This document shows, piece after piece, positions 14,284 to 25,448 of a DNA stretch of 64,000 bases. Location: the NCBI RefSeq assembly GCF_036785885.1, contig NC_092323.1:4628501-4692500 (forward strand), given 5' to 3'. The DNA comes from Coffea arabica (lineage: Eukaryota > Streptophyta > Magnoliopsida > Gentianales > Rubiaceae). The notes below the pieces were generated by a model. The model did no database searches. It had not been told where the DNA came from and worked only from the letters and a program-made list of their open reading frames with translations. Position numbers and translations under genes: made by a program. Position 1 is the stretch's first letter, and the number at the start of each line of letters is the position of its first letter.

Positions 14284-17164
14284 CTACAATGTTGCGCCAC
14301 CACCATCTGACATCAGCGATGCAGCAGCTGCAGCAGCAGTTGGAACAACCCCAGTCGAGATGCCCGGTTTTGACAAATGCAATAGCCTGAGAACACACAA
14401 GATTTCAGACGATATTTTGGATCAGCTGGAAAGTCAAATTTCTCACATCAAGAACTAAGGAAATCATCAAGTTGCAGAAAGTCCATTGCAATGCATAAGA
14501 AGTTGGTAATTAGTGGTATCTATATTTTCAGATAAGCCCAATTCCAAGATTCCTTTACAAATCCAACCAAACGATTCGGTCCTACAATTCTTGGTAAATT
14601 ACTAGATTGGTTCCACAACTAGGATACACTGCGCTACAGAGAGTGATCCTACAAGAAGAAACTGTTGTATCCAAGTCCTTGTCAAGCACTTTTGTTTTCA
14701 AGCTACTAAACATGACGAATGGAGAAAGGTTTCTCCACTTAAAGATGGTAGAGAGACGAGAGAAACAAATTAAGAAACTGCCTCCTATTTCATGCGAGCA
14801 GAATTATAAGACTTAATCTGCATGCATTCATCTTTGTATCTGCATCATCTTTGTATCTGCATCGATCCTTTTCACCTAGTATTGCAGCCACTTGCTAGTA
14901 TCTACAAGAACTTTTTGCTATATCTTTTCAACTTTTTACCTCCTTATAGGGCTGCTGGCTGATATTGTCTACGTAATCTAGCCGGGTAAAAAGTGCGAAT
15001 TTCAATATATCCTTTTTTGTTTGTGTTTGTTGGTTTTTTTTTTGGGGGGGGGGGGGGGGGGAGCAAGAAGAAGCACTTACGGTGCAAGATACTCGCAAAA
15101 AGATGATACGGCAGCAACAACTTCAGAATAATTTTCAGATGAAGCAGGGGCTGTCACTTCAACCAGTTGTATCCCTGGAGTTACAGGAACAGCCTCATCA
15201 GTTGAATGCAGTTTCAGCATTTTATTGATTGAAGACACAGTTACAGTTATCTGAGCTCCTCTCTGGAAATGGAAGGCAAATCCTACTCTCAGCAGTTCAT
15301 GGTCCAACCTGTAGCCAAGTGCATAAAATAAGCGTAGTGCATCCTTGCTTATTTTGCTTTCTACGGTGTTCCTGACCAGCACCGAAATTTGCTCAGCACC
15401 AGCACCTCTCATTGCACCACCAACTTGCCGAACCGTCCTAAGATTTTAGTTTTCAATACAAATTGGTAATCTATTTCAGGAATTACAACTTGTTTTCAAC
15501 AAAATCCTTTTTACCAAGTTGGTTCAGACTGCTCCAGATCACACAAAAGTCGAACCTCTGAAGAAACTAAACCTGCAAGCAAAAGCATGAAACCTTGTTT
15601 ATTAAGCAGAAATCTACATGCAAGAAGGGGAAAAAAAGACGAAACTAGCTTTTAGGGAAGACATGCCATTTCAGAAGTATGCCAATTTTCTCAGAGAACT
15701 GACATTACAAATCCTTGACAACCAGAAAACTGATCAAAACATAAGATCCTCCAGAAGTGAAGACGCATAACCATGCACAAAGAAATTTAAACAAAATATG
15801 GAACTATGAGGTACATCCATCCAAAAGCTGCTGCAAAACAAAGAACACCTTGCAAAATGTGATCCCCGATGCGATTGAGTCTGTGACCATAATATAAATA
15901 GCCAATTGACAGACAGTTAAAAGAAACAGCACTGAGAATGTTATTGATTCCTGTGAGGAAACTAGGCATACGCAAACAAGGATGCCAATGTGTAAGTTTC
16001 ACTTGACTAATCTTCGTAGGAAACTCATACAAGAAAATCCATTTACCTAGATTTGGACAACTTTTTAGGCACAACTCGTGGATCCTTAGGCGCTCCCTGT
16101 GAACACCACAAAGTCCTTGAAGAAGAATCTCCAGGGCCTCAACATGCTGGGCGGGAAAAAGTGCAAGTGCATACTTCAGTAAGGGGTGAGCAAACAGTAT
16201 ATTAGGTAATTTTTCTACAAAAATATCGGAAAAAGCTAAATAGCAATCCAAAAAAAAGATAATGATTGTCTGCAACATGTTACATGCACCCAAAGTTGAG
16301 AACTTTCATCTCCACAAAGGTATGACAAGCGAAGGAGGTTACCAGTAGCCATTGACACCCGCCTGAGCCTGACATGGCAGGCACATGACATCTAAAGCAT
16401 TTTTGAGTCATAAATAGTAGTGTAAATAAATAGAAATTGGGAAGATTAGCTAGGTATACAATTTATCTTAATATCTTCACATAAATATATATGTTTTATA
16501 CGTAGAATGAACAATTCGAGTCATTGAACAATACATTGCTGCGATCGAAGAAGCTGCATAAGCTAGTTAAAACAGCCTGTTTTATACGTAGATCACTAGC
16601 GCTGCGTTTTTGCAGTGATAATTGGAAGTCCATCTTTCAGCCCTTCGGGTGATTTGAAAGTCACGTTAAAAAAAGAGCAGCACAGCTGCCAAAGTTATAC
16701 CCTTGACTTACCAACAAAGAAAAATACACTATTCTGGTAAATTAAAGTCAATCTTTCCATTAATGGCCCCCAAAGATACAAGCTTTGGATATAGCGATCC
16801 CCTTCCCTTAAAAGACACTGAAGAGGAAAAGCATTGCATTGCATTCTCCATCCTTTCCCTCTTTCCTCAAATCCTCATATTATTCCACAAGTACGTTTGT
16901 CTGATTATTTTCAGTGAACCAAATCAAAATTCGTCATTCATCCTAAACCCCACTTAATTACTACATAGATTGCGCTGCAACCGACCAAAATCACAATTAA
17001 AGTCAACTACTTGATTAGTCTAAAACTCTAAATGAGCTCCCAGGTAAAAAAAGGTCGAAGGTTTAATTTGAATTAAGATAGTATTAGGCGTAATATAAGA
17101 AGGGAGATAAGAAACTAGTAGAGCTTACTTGGGTCTCGATAATTCCCTGAACCACGCACTCCAT
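14284..17164 (-). CDS. MED18: Mediator of RNA polymerase II transcription subunit 18
   Basis: Five minus-strand exons: 17164-17129, 16146-16047, 15572-15515, 15437-15081 and 14386-14284. All introns are GT-AG, phases agree at every join, and the product is 217 residues, close to Arabidopsis MED18 (219). The first exon encodes MECVVQGIIETQ. Exon 2 begins HVEALEILLQGLCG, exon 4 carries the MRGAGAEQISVLVR and AFHFQRGAQ segments, and exon 5 encodes the Pro/Ala-rich tail ending SLMSDGGGATL. MED18 sits in the head module of Mediator, bridging transcription factors and RNA polymerase II; in plants it affects flowering time, immunity and ABA responses. The short first exon lies 982 bp from exon 2 and would be missed by ORF length alone. 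No damage seen. Confidence 0.95.
15035..15061. repeat. T-run joined to an 18-base G-run (MED18 intron 4)
   Basis: A run of about ten T followed by about eighteen G lies just downstream of the exon 4 donor. It is oligo(A)-oligo(C) if read on the other strand. Similar junctions recur elsewhere in the window. Confidence 0.85.
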
Positions 17165-17431
17165 TGTTTCTCTGCACACTCACGACGGAGACCGGGGTGG
17201 GAGGGAGGGAGAGGAACTGGATTGAGTAACAGGAGTCGGGTCCGGAATCCGGGTACTCGAATAAATTTCCACAACAAAACGAAAAAAGAGAAACTTTTAT
17301 TTGGGGAACGGAACTTTACTAAAGACATGCTAACCAATGGCTTTTGGACTGTTGGCCATACAAATATGTGAAAAGTAAAGGTTTAACCCTAACCCCCTGT
17401 CACCTGTCACTAATACGTGCATAGTGCAATT

Positions 17432-17972
17432 ATTTGGTCTCAGTAAATTATCTTCGTGACACGAGAGATCAAGTCGATCATGCTTTCCATCATTTTTGTT
17501 ACTAATGTTAGTGTACCTATCTCGTCTTAATAAAGTGTACCTATCTCGTCTTTAATAAAGAATCTTGATAATGTGGAAGGTCAAATTGACCCTTGCCTTT
17601 CATAATTTGCGACTAATGTTAGTGTACCCATAATCAGTGCATAATGTACTCATTTGGTCTTGATAAAGTGTCTTTGTAGTGTAGGAGATCAAATTGACTC
17701 TTGCCTTTCATCATTTGTCACTAATGTTAGTGCACCCATCTCGTCTTAATAATGTATCTTTGTGATGTGGGAGGTTAAATTGACCCTAGCCTCCCAACAT
17801 TTGTTAGTGCACCCATATCTTAATAAAGTGTCTTTATAGCGTGGGAGGTCAAATTAACCCTTGACTCCCTTTATTTGTTGCTAAGTACACCCATTTGATC
17901 TTAATGAGGTGTCTTTGTAAGGTGAGAGGTTAAATTGACCATTGTCTCCCATCATTTGCCACTAATGAGTGG
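17432..17972. repeat. Degenerate tandem repeat, about six units
   Basis: A block built from diverged copies of one unit: a gtcttaataaagtgtctttgt-like part, then gtgggaggtcaaattgaccc, then cctttcatcatttgtcac, then taatgttagtgcacccat. The caaattgacc motif recurs near 17467 (variant), 17579, 17689, 17775, 17848 and 17930, so unit length drifts from about 112 to 73 bp through internal deletions. It lies some 270 bp upstream of the MED18 start codon, in its likely promoter region. No coding potential. Confidence 0.8.
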
Positions 17973-18339
17973 CTTCTTCAAATTCAAATTTCCAGTTGGT
18001 TTTCCCTGCTCTAATTGGGCCCTTCATGCTTGCTATTTCCTTGTCCTGAGGACCTTTATTTGGCATAATTTCGTTCTGGGCCTTTAATTTCACGGACCAT
18101 GTGCTTAGAGCCCCTGCAATGCTAAGTTTTCAATTTTCACTAATTTGATTTCCAAACTAGAAAATCGTTCTGCAAATGCCAGAGCCCAATAACACACTTC
18201 AGTCATTGGATTTGTGATCACCATTGGCAAAACAGACAAATGATGTTATCAAATGTTTGTCCAGATGTACAAATGACTTATTTATGCATATTGAACAAAG
18301 TTTGCACTTTTTTGACACTTATAGTATACATTACTAAAA

Positions 18340-19414
18340 AGGATAATTTCACAAACCTCCACTGAGGTTTCTGACACTTGCACTAACACCCTTCAAGGTT
18401 TTAAAACTTTTAATGACCACCCTTGCCTTTGAGAATTTTGTAACAATTCAGTCCATATAGGATTAAAATATTATTCTCATGAGCGAGATGGAATTTTTAT
18501 TCCATGAATGCCCTCTTGGTCCCTGTATTAGTAGAAGATTTACATAGGTAGTGATGATAAAAAAAAAAGTCCATGTTTGATCCATTAAATTTTTAAACCG
18601 AACACAACAAACTGTAATACAAATTGAAAATCATAGCTACCAACTCCACAACAAAATACAACTTTTACTTAACATAAAATTCATAACAACACACTAACAT
18701 TTATTTCAACCTTTAATACCTTTCTATTATACCTTCCTCACATACAAATTTACACATAACATCAGGGTACATGAAATACAGGAATTCAACTTTACTACCA
18801 ACTCAAAATCTACTGATCAAACAAAAATCTATTAGATAACATACTAGTTTTCTTGAAATTGATTCAATAGAACATTTTGTTATAGTTAGCTAAGATGAAA
18901 AGGAAATTCATACCTTGATTTCTGCTTTTAATCACCTTCACTTCCAACACATGAATAACATCTTCACTTTGTCTCCATTTTCTTCTTCTTTTTCCTTTGT
19001 TTATTCTTTCTATATTTCTTCCCTTCTAGTTATATGGCTACAATATTAGAAACTTGTTCAATCATCCTTGTCAAAATCATACTAGTCATAAAAATGACGC
19101 CAAATATCTTCCTCAATTGGTGCCTTTCTGTAATGGCCTTTTAATCGGCTTAATTAGACATTGGATTTCTATTATTCTAGTTAAATGTAATGAACTAATT
19201 TAAATGCATTTGTTCCCCAAATCTACATTAGTCATTAGTCCCAATTTCATAGGACAAAGTGGTAATTTCATCTATCATGATGTAAGCAAAGGGCCCCAAA
19301 TCTTTGTCAGGAAGGTCAGTGAAATTATCTGACTCTCTTGTCAGTGAAATTTTTAAAACCTCAACGGGTAGTGCAAGTGTTAGAAACCTCAGGCGAGGTT
19401 TGTGAAATTATCCC
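18340..19414. mobile_element. Mutator-like (MULE) non-autonomous element
   Basis: Two terminal inverted repeats of about 70 bp, roughly 85% identical by eye: the left begins aggataatttcacaaacctc and the right end reads gggataatttcacaaacctc on the opposite strand. The outer flanks are a perfect 9 bp direct repeat ttactaaaa at 18331-18339 and 19415-19423, the target-site length made by Mutator transposases. Inside, about 930 bp of AT-rich DNA shows no transposase frame, so it depends on an enzyme made elsewhere. It sits between the MED18 promoter and the 3' end of the NIK-like gene. Confidence 0.85.
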
Positions 19415-19423
19415 TTACTAAAA

Positions 19424-20262
19424 TTCTTCTACAACTGAAAAAGAAGTGGAGTTTTCTTTTTTCTTCTTTTTTTAAATTCATTCACTTTTGTACAGCTTAC
19501 TAAAATTAAAAGAAGTGGTCTAAGTGGAGTTGACTGGTTGGCCAACTCCTAATTTCATTAGTAAGAGTTCAGGATCTATAGGGCTGCCAGCTCAGTGAAG
19601 CTACCCTCCCCCCTCCCTACTGTGCCTAAATGAATTTACAGTTTGCGAAATCAATTTTTTAGCTCGGATTTTGCCTAAGAATCATGCCATCATCTAATGT
19701 AACCATGTTTTAAAGCATTCATACCATTCTGCCTTGGGTAATTGGCAAAGTCAAGCTGCAAGTACAACGTTTTCTGGATCAAATGTAATTTTCCTGTTTA
19801 AGTAACTTGTCAGATGTTCATGTCCATATTCGTTCGTCACAAGCTGAAGATGCTCGACTGTAGCTGCTAAGACTTTGGCAGAATCCTTTAAAACTTTACC
19901 GAGGTTCAACTCAAACAAACAAATGATGATTCTGTACTTTATTTTACTGCCATTACATTTTTACTTCAACAAGCTAAGCAGTTCCTGAAAAAGAAAATGA
20001 GAAAAGGTATGCAATCTGAATTTCCAACTAAGATTAGATACAGTTTGTTTGAAACACTACTACCTATCTTTATAGTGGGATTCCTCCTGGTCTCTACAAC
20101 GAGCAAACAGCATCGCAGCCCTTTGGACTATGATGTTTTACTAGTATAGAACAGTGAAATTCAACTGGCCTTTGTAGGGGTCATGCAGACTGGAGTATCT
20201 GTGAACTTCCATTTTACAAATTTTTGGTTTCTGTGTTGTATTTAAGAAGAATATTACACGAT
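19424..20262. other. 3' flank of the NIK-like gene
   Basis: Non-coding. The part nearest 20262 should be the 3' UTR of the minus-strand kinase gene. No other gene is supported. Confidence 0.5.
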
Positions 20263-23200
20263 TCACCTTGGACCAGACAGCTCCATAGCTTGAGCAAGTA
20301 ATGAAGAGTCATCAGTGAGATCCGAATATCGTTCTGATGCGGATAGTTCTTGTGTTCTGTACTTGCTTGATTCTAGTCTCTGAGATACTTCCCATCTCTC
20401 TGCAAGTCCATCTCCTTCAAGCATCTGAATTACTTCAGACATTTTTGGCCTGTGGCTTGGAAGATATTGCGTACACAAGAGAGCCACTTGAACCATTTCC
20501 TCTACTTCAATGCAATCATAGTTGTTTCTCAAATCTTTATCGACAAGGATATCAAGCTTCTTCTCTTGATGAATTCTCTTCACCTACGTATTGTTTGACA
20601 TAACTTGAGTTGAAAAGGAATCTATAGCTATAATACTAACAATGCAATGCCAATGGAAGAAGACATATTGTGAACTTTAATCATGTGTGGGAGCAAAATA
20701 ATACTCGACCTCAAGAATTTACCAAAGTTTGGTTTTGAAGGGGGGGAAAATGGTGCTCACCCAATCAAGCATTGCCCCTTTCTGGTTCGCTGCTTTATTA
20801 AATTCTAGAGCTCTTTGCCCTGTGATCAATTCAAGAAGAAGGATTCCAAAACCAAAGACATCTGTCTTCTCAGAAGACTGGCCTGTTGAGAGATACTCAG
20901 GGGCTATATGCCCCACAGTTCCTCGAACAGCTGTAGTGACATGTGAATCCTGGTGATCCAAAAGCTTTGCTAACCCAAAATCTCCCACAACTGCCTCACA
21001 ATAATCATCCAGCAAAATATTTGCAGCCTTCACATCCCTGTGAATTATTTTTGGATCACATTGCTCATGTAGATATAGCAGTCCCCTTGCTGCTCCTATG
21101 GCTATCCGCTTCCTTGTTCCCCAGTCCAAGACTGGTTTTGCTGTTGAAACAAAAGGGGTTAGATGGTTCAAGAAATTAACAATTTAAAAAATTGAATGAA
21201 GGGAAGGCAACACTACACTGCATAGTTGTAACACCTTTGAGACGAGAAGCAACGCTTCCATTGGCCATATATGGGTACACCAAAAGTTTTTCTGTGGAAG
21301 TCATACAAAACCCATACAACCTTAGGAGGTTACGATGCACTGCCAAGCTGATCATCTCAACTTCTGTTTGGAATTGTCTCTCACCTCCAACAGCATTGCC
21401 ATCTTTAAGCCTTTTGACTGCTACTGCAGTTCCATCGTGGAGGATTCCTTTGTAAACATTTCCAAAACCACCTTTGCCCAGAATGTTTTTACTGCTGAAG
21501 TTGTTGGTTGCTATCTGAAGTTCCTTGAACTGAAATCTCCTCAAATTCCCAAGAGAAATTTCATCATTGGTCCGATCTGACATTTCAGAGATATATCAGC
21601 ATGAGGAATGCAATAAATACTGATGATGCTCTGTAAATAATTGTGAATAAAATCAATGAACTATACGAACCACTACCATCAAAAAGCGTCTGCTGTCTGA
21701 GATGTTTCTGCCTTTGTCTCAACCATAATAGCATCCCAAATCCAACAACAAGCAAGCAGAGACACCCCAAACTTGAACTCAAGGCAAGGGCAAATCTGTG
21801 ACTCTTCTGTATCCTCACGGGCACCCCATCTTCAGAAATACACAACGTGAAATCTTAATTGATGAATGAAACTCAGATGAGCAAAAAGAAGTCATGGCAA
21901 CTTTCCACAATTACGAAAGATAATTCTCAAACCATTTAAACTTATGATAAGGACTGCCGGTAAACGATATACTTGTTAGTGCAAGTTTTGAGAATTATCT
22001 TGTGCATACCCCGTGATGCGTTTAATGCCATGGACATTGGTATCAGCATTGTCCTTTCACATTCCGAATCAGATGTACATATTGAAGGATTGCCCACAAC
22101 ACTGGAATAACGGTAGAAAAATGATAACACAGATATACTCAGCATTCAAAATCATATATTGCGGCTTGCAGAATCGAGTGATTCATGCATTCTTGAGGTA
22201 TCTTACTTGAGAGTCTTCGAAGGGAATATTGGTACAGGTCCAGTCAAATTGTTATAAGATAAGTCCCTGTCGCAGGAAAAATTTCAAATAACAACTTCGT
22301 TATAAGCACGAAACAGTAAAGTGGAGACAATGTCATTGCTTGTTCAAGAAGTGAGAGAGCTTTACAGAAGAGAAAGTAGCGTCAAGTTGGCTAATGACTT
22401 CGGAATTTCACCCGTCAGGGTATTGTTGTTGAGCTTCCTAATTGAGAAAAAGCAATATAGTCAGTGCAAAAAAAAAAAGAAAAAGAAGAATCATCGAAAG
22501 CAATTCCTGATTTCAAGAATGTTTACCTCCCTATCTAGAAAGACTAATGCTTACATGTATTGCAGACTCTTCAGATGCCCTAGGGAAGGAGGAATTTGTC
22601 CAGTGAAGCGGTTATCAGAAAGATCAAGAGTTTGAAGATTTGGAAGCTTTCCTATTTCTGATGGGATTGACCCCGTAATATTGTTGTTCTGGAGAAGTCT
22701 GCAAGGACCTCAATCATTAGTGCTACTAACGGGGGTACGGTATTAAGGTGCAAGCAAGTCACAATCTTTCCAAGTACTCACATTATCTGAAGATTTGTTA
22801 AATTTCCAATGCTTGGAGAAAGAGTGCCTGACAAATTCTGACTAGGAGTTCCCCTGCATCAGAAAATTTATAACCGCATTAATAACTTGCTACAGTCTCA
22901 TTAACAATTTGTGTGGTCTGTTTCAAGATTTATTTCTTTGTTTAGCTATAAAATCCAAGATTAATATCTCCGGACACAAAACGAAAGATTGCTTCTTTTT
23001 TTTTTTTTTTTGGCTCTTTGGAATTAGACTTACAGGCCAATAACAAGACTTTCCGCAGAACAAGTTATCATAGTCCAGCTACACGGATCAACCGAGTCGC
23101 CATCCCAGTTGTCAAGAACCCCATGAGGATCCTCTAATGCATCCTTTATTGCCATCAAAGCTTGCACTGAATAAACAAAGCAACCAAATGAAAAAGTGAA

Positions 23201-23377
23201 CAAATTTGTGGCTTCTACTCCTTCAAACGAGGGTGAAACCAAAAAATTCAGCTGGGAGGAATCATATTTACTTGTACCTTCAAAGTTTACACCTTTGGGA
23301 GAGAGCAGGCCTAGTGCAGAGCTCCAACAGCAAAAAAGCAAGAGAACCCGGGAGACATCCTTTGATTCTCTTCTCAT
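20263..23377 (-). CDS. NIK1: NIK-type leucine-rich repeat receptor-like kinase (LRR subfamily II)
   Basis: Eleven minus-strand exons: 23377-23278, 23166-23034, 22853-22782, 22698-22555, 22437-22366, 22266-22207, 22101-22010, 21829-21677, 21576-21235, 21140-20761 and 20583-20263. Phases match at every join; the product is 622 residues (Arabidopsis NIK1 has 638). Order: signal peptide ending near ALG, the [10 protein letters not shown] start of the mature ectodomain, about five LRRs, a transmembrane helix near residues 237-261 ([17 protein letters not shown]), then kinase. The glycine loop [14 protein letters not shown] lysine, [11 protein letters not shown] and APE are all present, so it should be an active RD kinase. 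The activation loop [11 protein letters not shown] keeps the threonines whose phosphorylation activates NIK1. NIKs act at the plasma membrane in antiviral signalling (target of begomovirus NSP; RPL10-LIMYB translation control). The shared 72, 144 and 72 bp LRR exons are typical of SERK/NIK genes. NIK1 rather than NIK2/3 is suggested by gene order. Confidence 0.93.
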
Positions 23378-25141
23378 TTTCAATGAAATCGTAACAAAGC
23401 AACCAAGATATTGGGCAGAGATGCAAAACCTGCTTATTCTTTGTGGCGAAGCTTAATTTTTGGAGCAAGCCCTGAATTCCCTCGAATATGTGAGCTTTAC
23501 TCCGCTAATGTGATGTGCGCCCCAAATGAGGACTGAACTCTAGCTTTCTAGGCCAGGAACACATGTTGGCACAGTCTAAAGAGTAAAACCTTCAAGGCAG
23601 ACAGGGAAAGCAAAGCTCTCAGCCCTTTGTGACTTTGTGCTGTAAAAAGGAAAGTGGACACTGGCATGCCTGTCACTGGGTCAGGAAAGCATGCAAGAAA
23701 AATAGAATATATTATGGCGAACATGTTTAGATGATGACAATTATTACAAAAAAAAAAAAAAATTTATTTTGAACATAGGTAAAAACTACTCCTACTTAGG
23801 ACAAATACACTATAAAAAGAATAGATTCTAGCGGTTATTTAGGACATAAAGCCAAACATAAGTTCAGCGCCCACACATAATAATACCAAAACGAATGGGC
23901 TTGGCGGTCACTGGTCATCTTATTAGCTTTTGCTTTACTCAATGCAGTATAATCTCGTCATTATCTAAATTTTGAACTATATACCACTACATTTTAACTC
24001 GCTCCAACCTGAATTTTGGCACTTAGTATATGTTGGTATACAAATTTTTACAATCTACTGTGGTGAAATTGTGGGGAGCAGGGGATGAGTGAGGGAAGGA
24101 GGAAGGGAATCCGACATTCCCTGCGTTTGGCCATTCAATAAAACCCCAAAAAATGCATAGTAAATAAAGGGACATTGGAATGTGAGAATCTCAAGGGGAA
24201 GTGACTCGACGACACTCATGATGAATCCAACCTTGAATGAGCATCAAAGCCTGGCCATGATGAGGGGGGGATCTTTGTTGGCGCTGTTCATATTTTATCT
24301 ATTTTATGCATCCATTTTTTCCCACCCTTAACAAGTCAACAAGAATAGGAATGATTGCTTTGCTTGTGCTTTCTTGATTCCAGAAAACCACTTTTAGCTA
24401 ATGTGTAGTCTCACAGTCGCTCAGCCTTTATTCCGAAGACAGTCATTACCAAACCCAATCAAACAACCAAAAGAAAATGATCGCTATTTTTTTTCTCCTG
24501 ATGCTTTGCTATTGCTCACAACTATTAATATTCCATAATTTCCGTTCTCTTTTTTCTATATGATCATGATCCATGAGAGAGACAGAGAGAGAACGCTGCT
24601 CGCTGGATTGGGGCTCAAAAAATGATGGCGCGATAAAAGAAGGGCCGACAGGATGCTTTGTCGTTTTTTCCCTGCCTAGTAGAACGATTATTCCTCCAGC
24701 AATTTGTTAAAAGGAAAAAGTAGAAACTAGAAAGAGAGAAAGAAGGTGGTAGCTCTCTATTCTACTTTTTCCTTTCTGGGTCATGGATAAACTCATCCTT
24801 TATACAGAAACATTCCATTATGATGCGGATTGAAGGTGTAGATGGAATTGAAAAATTATACTCCACCACTATCAGGGAGCTCAAGGTCTGGAGCCACGCA
24901 AGCTCCGATGCTAGAAGAGATTTTAAGATGATAGAAAACTAGTTTTGCTGGTGTTGTTCCGCTGCCGTGGTAAAGTAGAAATTAGGCGGTCGTTGATTTC
25001 TGCAATATGGAGTTATGGGTGGAGTTATGAGTCTTTCCAAACTTTTACGATGGAGAAAAAAAAAAGAAAAAGAAAAAACAAGGCATAGGTTTAAAATAAA
25101 TTTAAAAAAAAATACCTAATCAGTTAACATCCAAAAAAATA
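23378..25141. other. Upstream region of the NIK-like gene
   Basis: Non-coding by inspection. It should contain the 5' UTR and promoter of the kinase gene. Purine-rich GAGA tracts occur near 24571-24592. No separate gene supported. Confidence 0.45.
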
Positions 25142-25446
25142 CTCCCTCCATCCCACTTTGATAGTCCTAATTCTTTTTTCACACAATTTAAGAAAAAGTA
25201 GTTAACTTTGTTGGAACAATCAATTTAGATAGTTATTTTTCTAAAATGCCCTCACATTAATTAGAGTACAACTTTAAGGGAACTTGAATTGATGGTCAAA
25301 AAAGAATCAATTCTCACTAAATGGGGTAAATTTATAGTAACAACAACGTACATTGAATAAGGGTATTTTAGAAAAATTAAAATATAACTATATTTTTCAA
25401 TTAGACGAAAAAGGAAAACAGGACTATCAAAGTGGGACGGAGGAAT
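25142..25446. mobile_element. Stowaway-type MITE (Tc1/mariner), copy 1
   Basis: Begins ctccctccatcccactttga and ends as its reverse complement (tcaaagtgggacggagg), flanked by TA on both sides, the mariner target duplication. The interior is about 300 bp, AT-rich and non-coding. It is the same family as the copy at 43283-43611, matching along nearly its full length. Short elements of this kind are moved by mariner-like transposases encoded elsewhere. Confidence 0.88.
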
Positions 25447-25448
25447 TA

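Noticed and set aside
23375-23383. A start two codons upstream for the NIK-like kinase
   Set aside because: The upstream codon is TTG; the first in-frame ATG is at 23377, so I used that.
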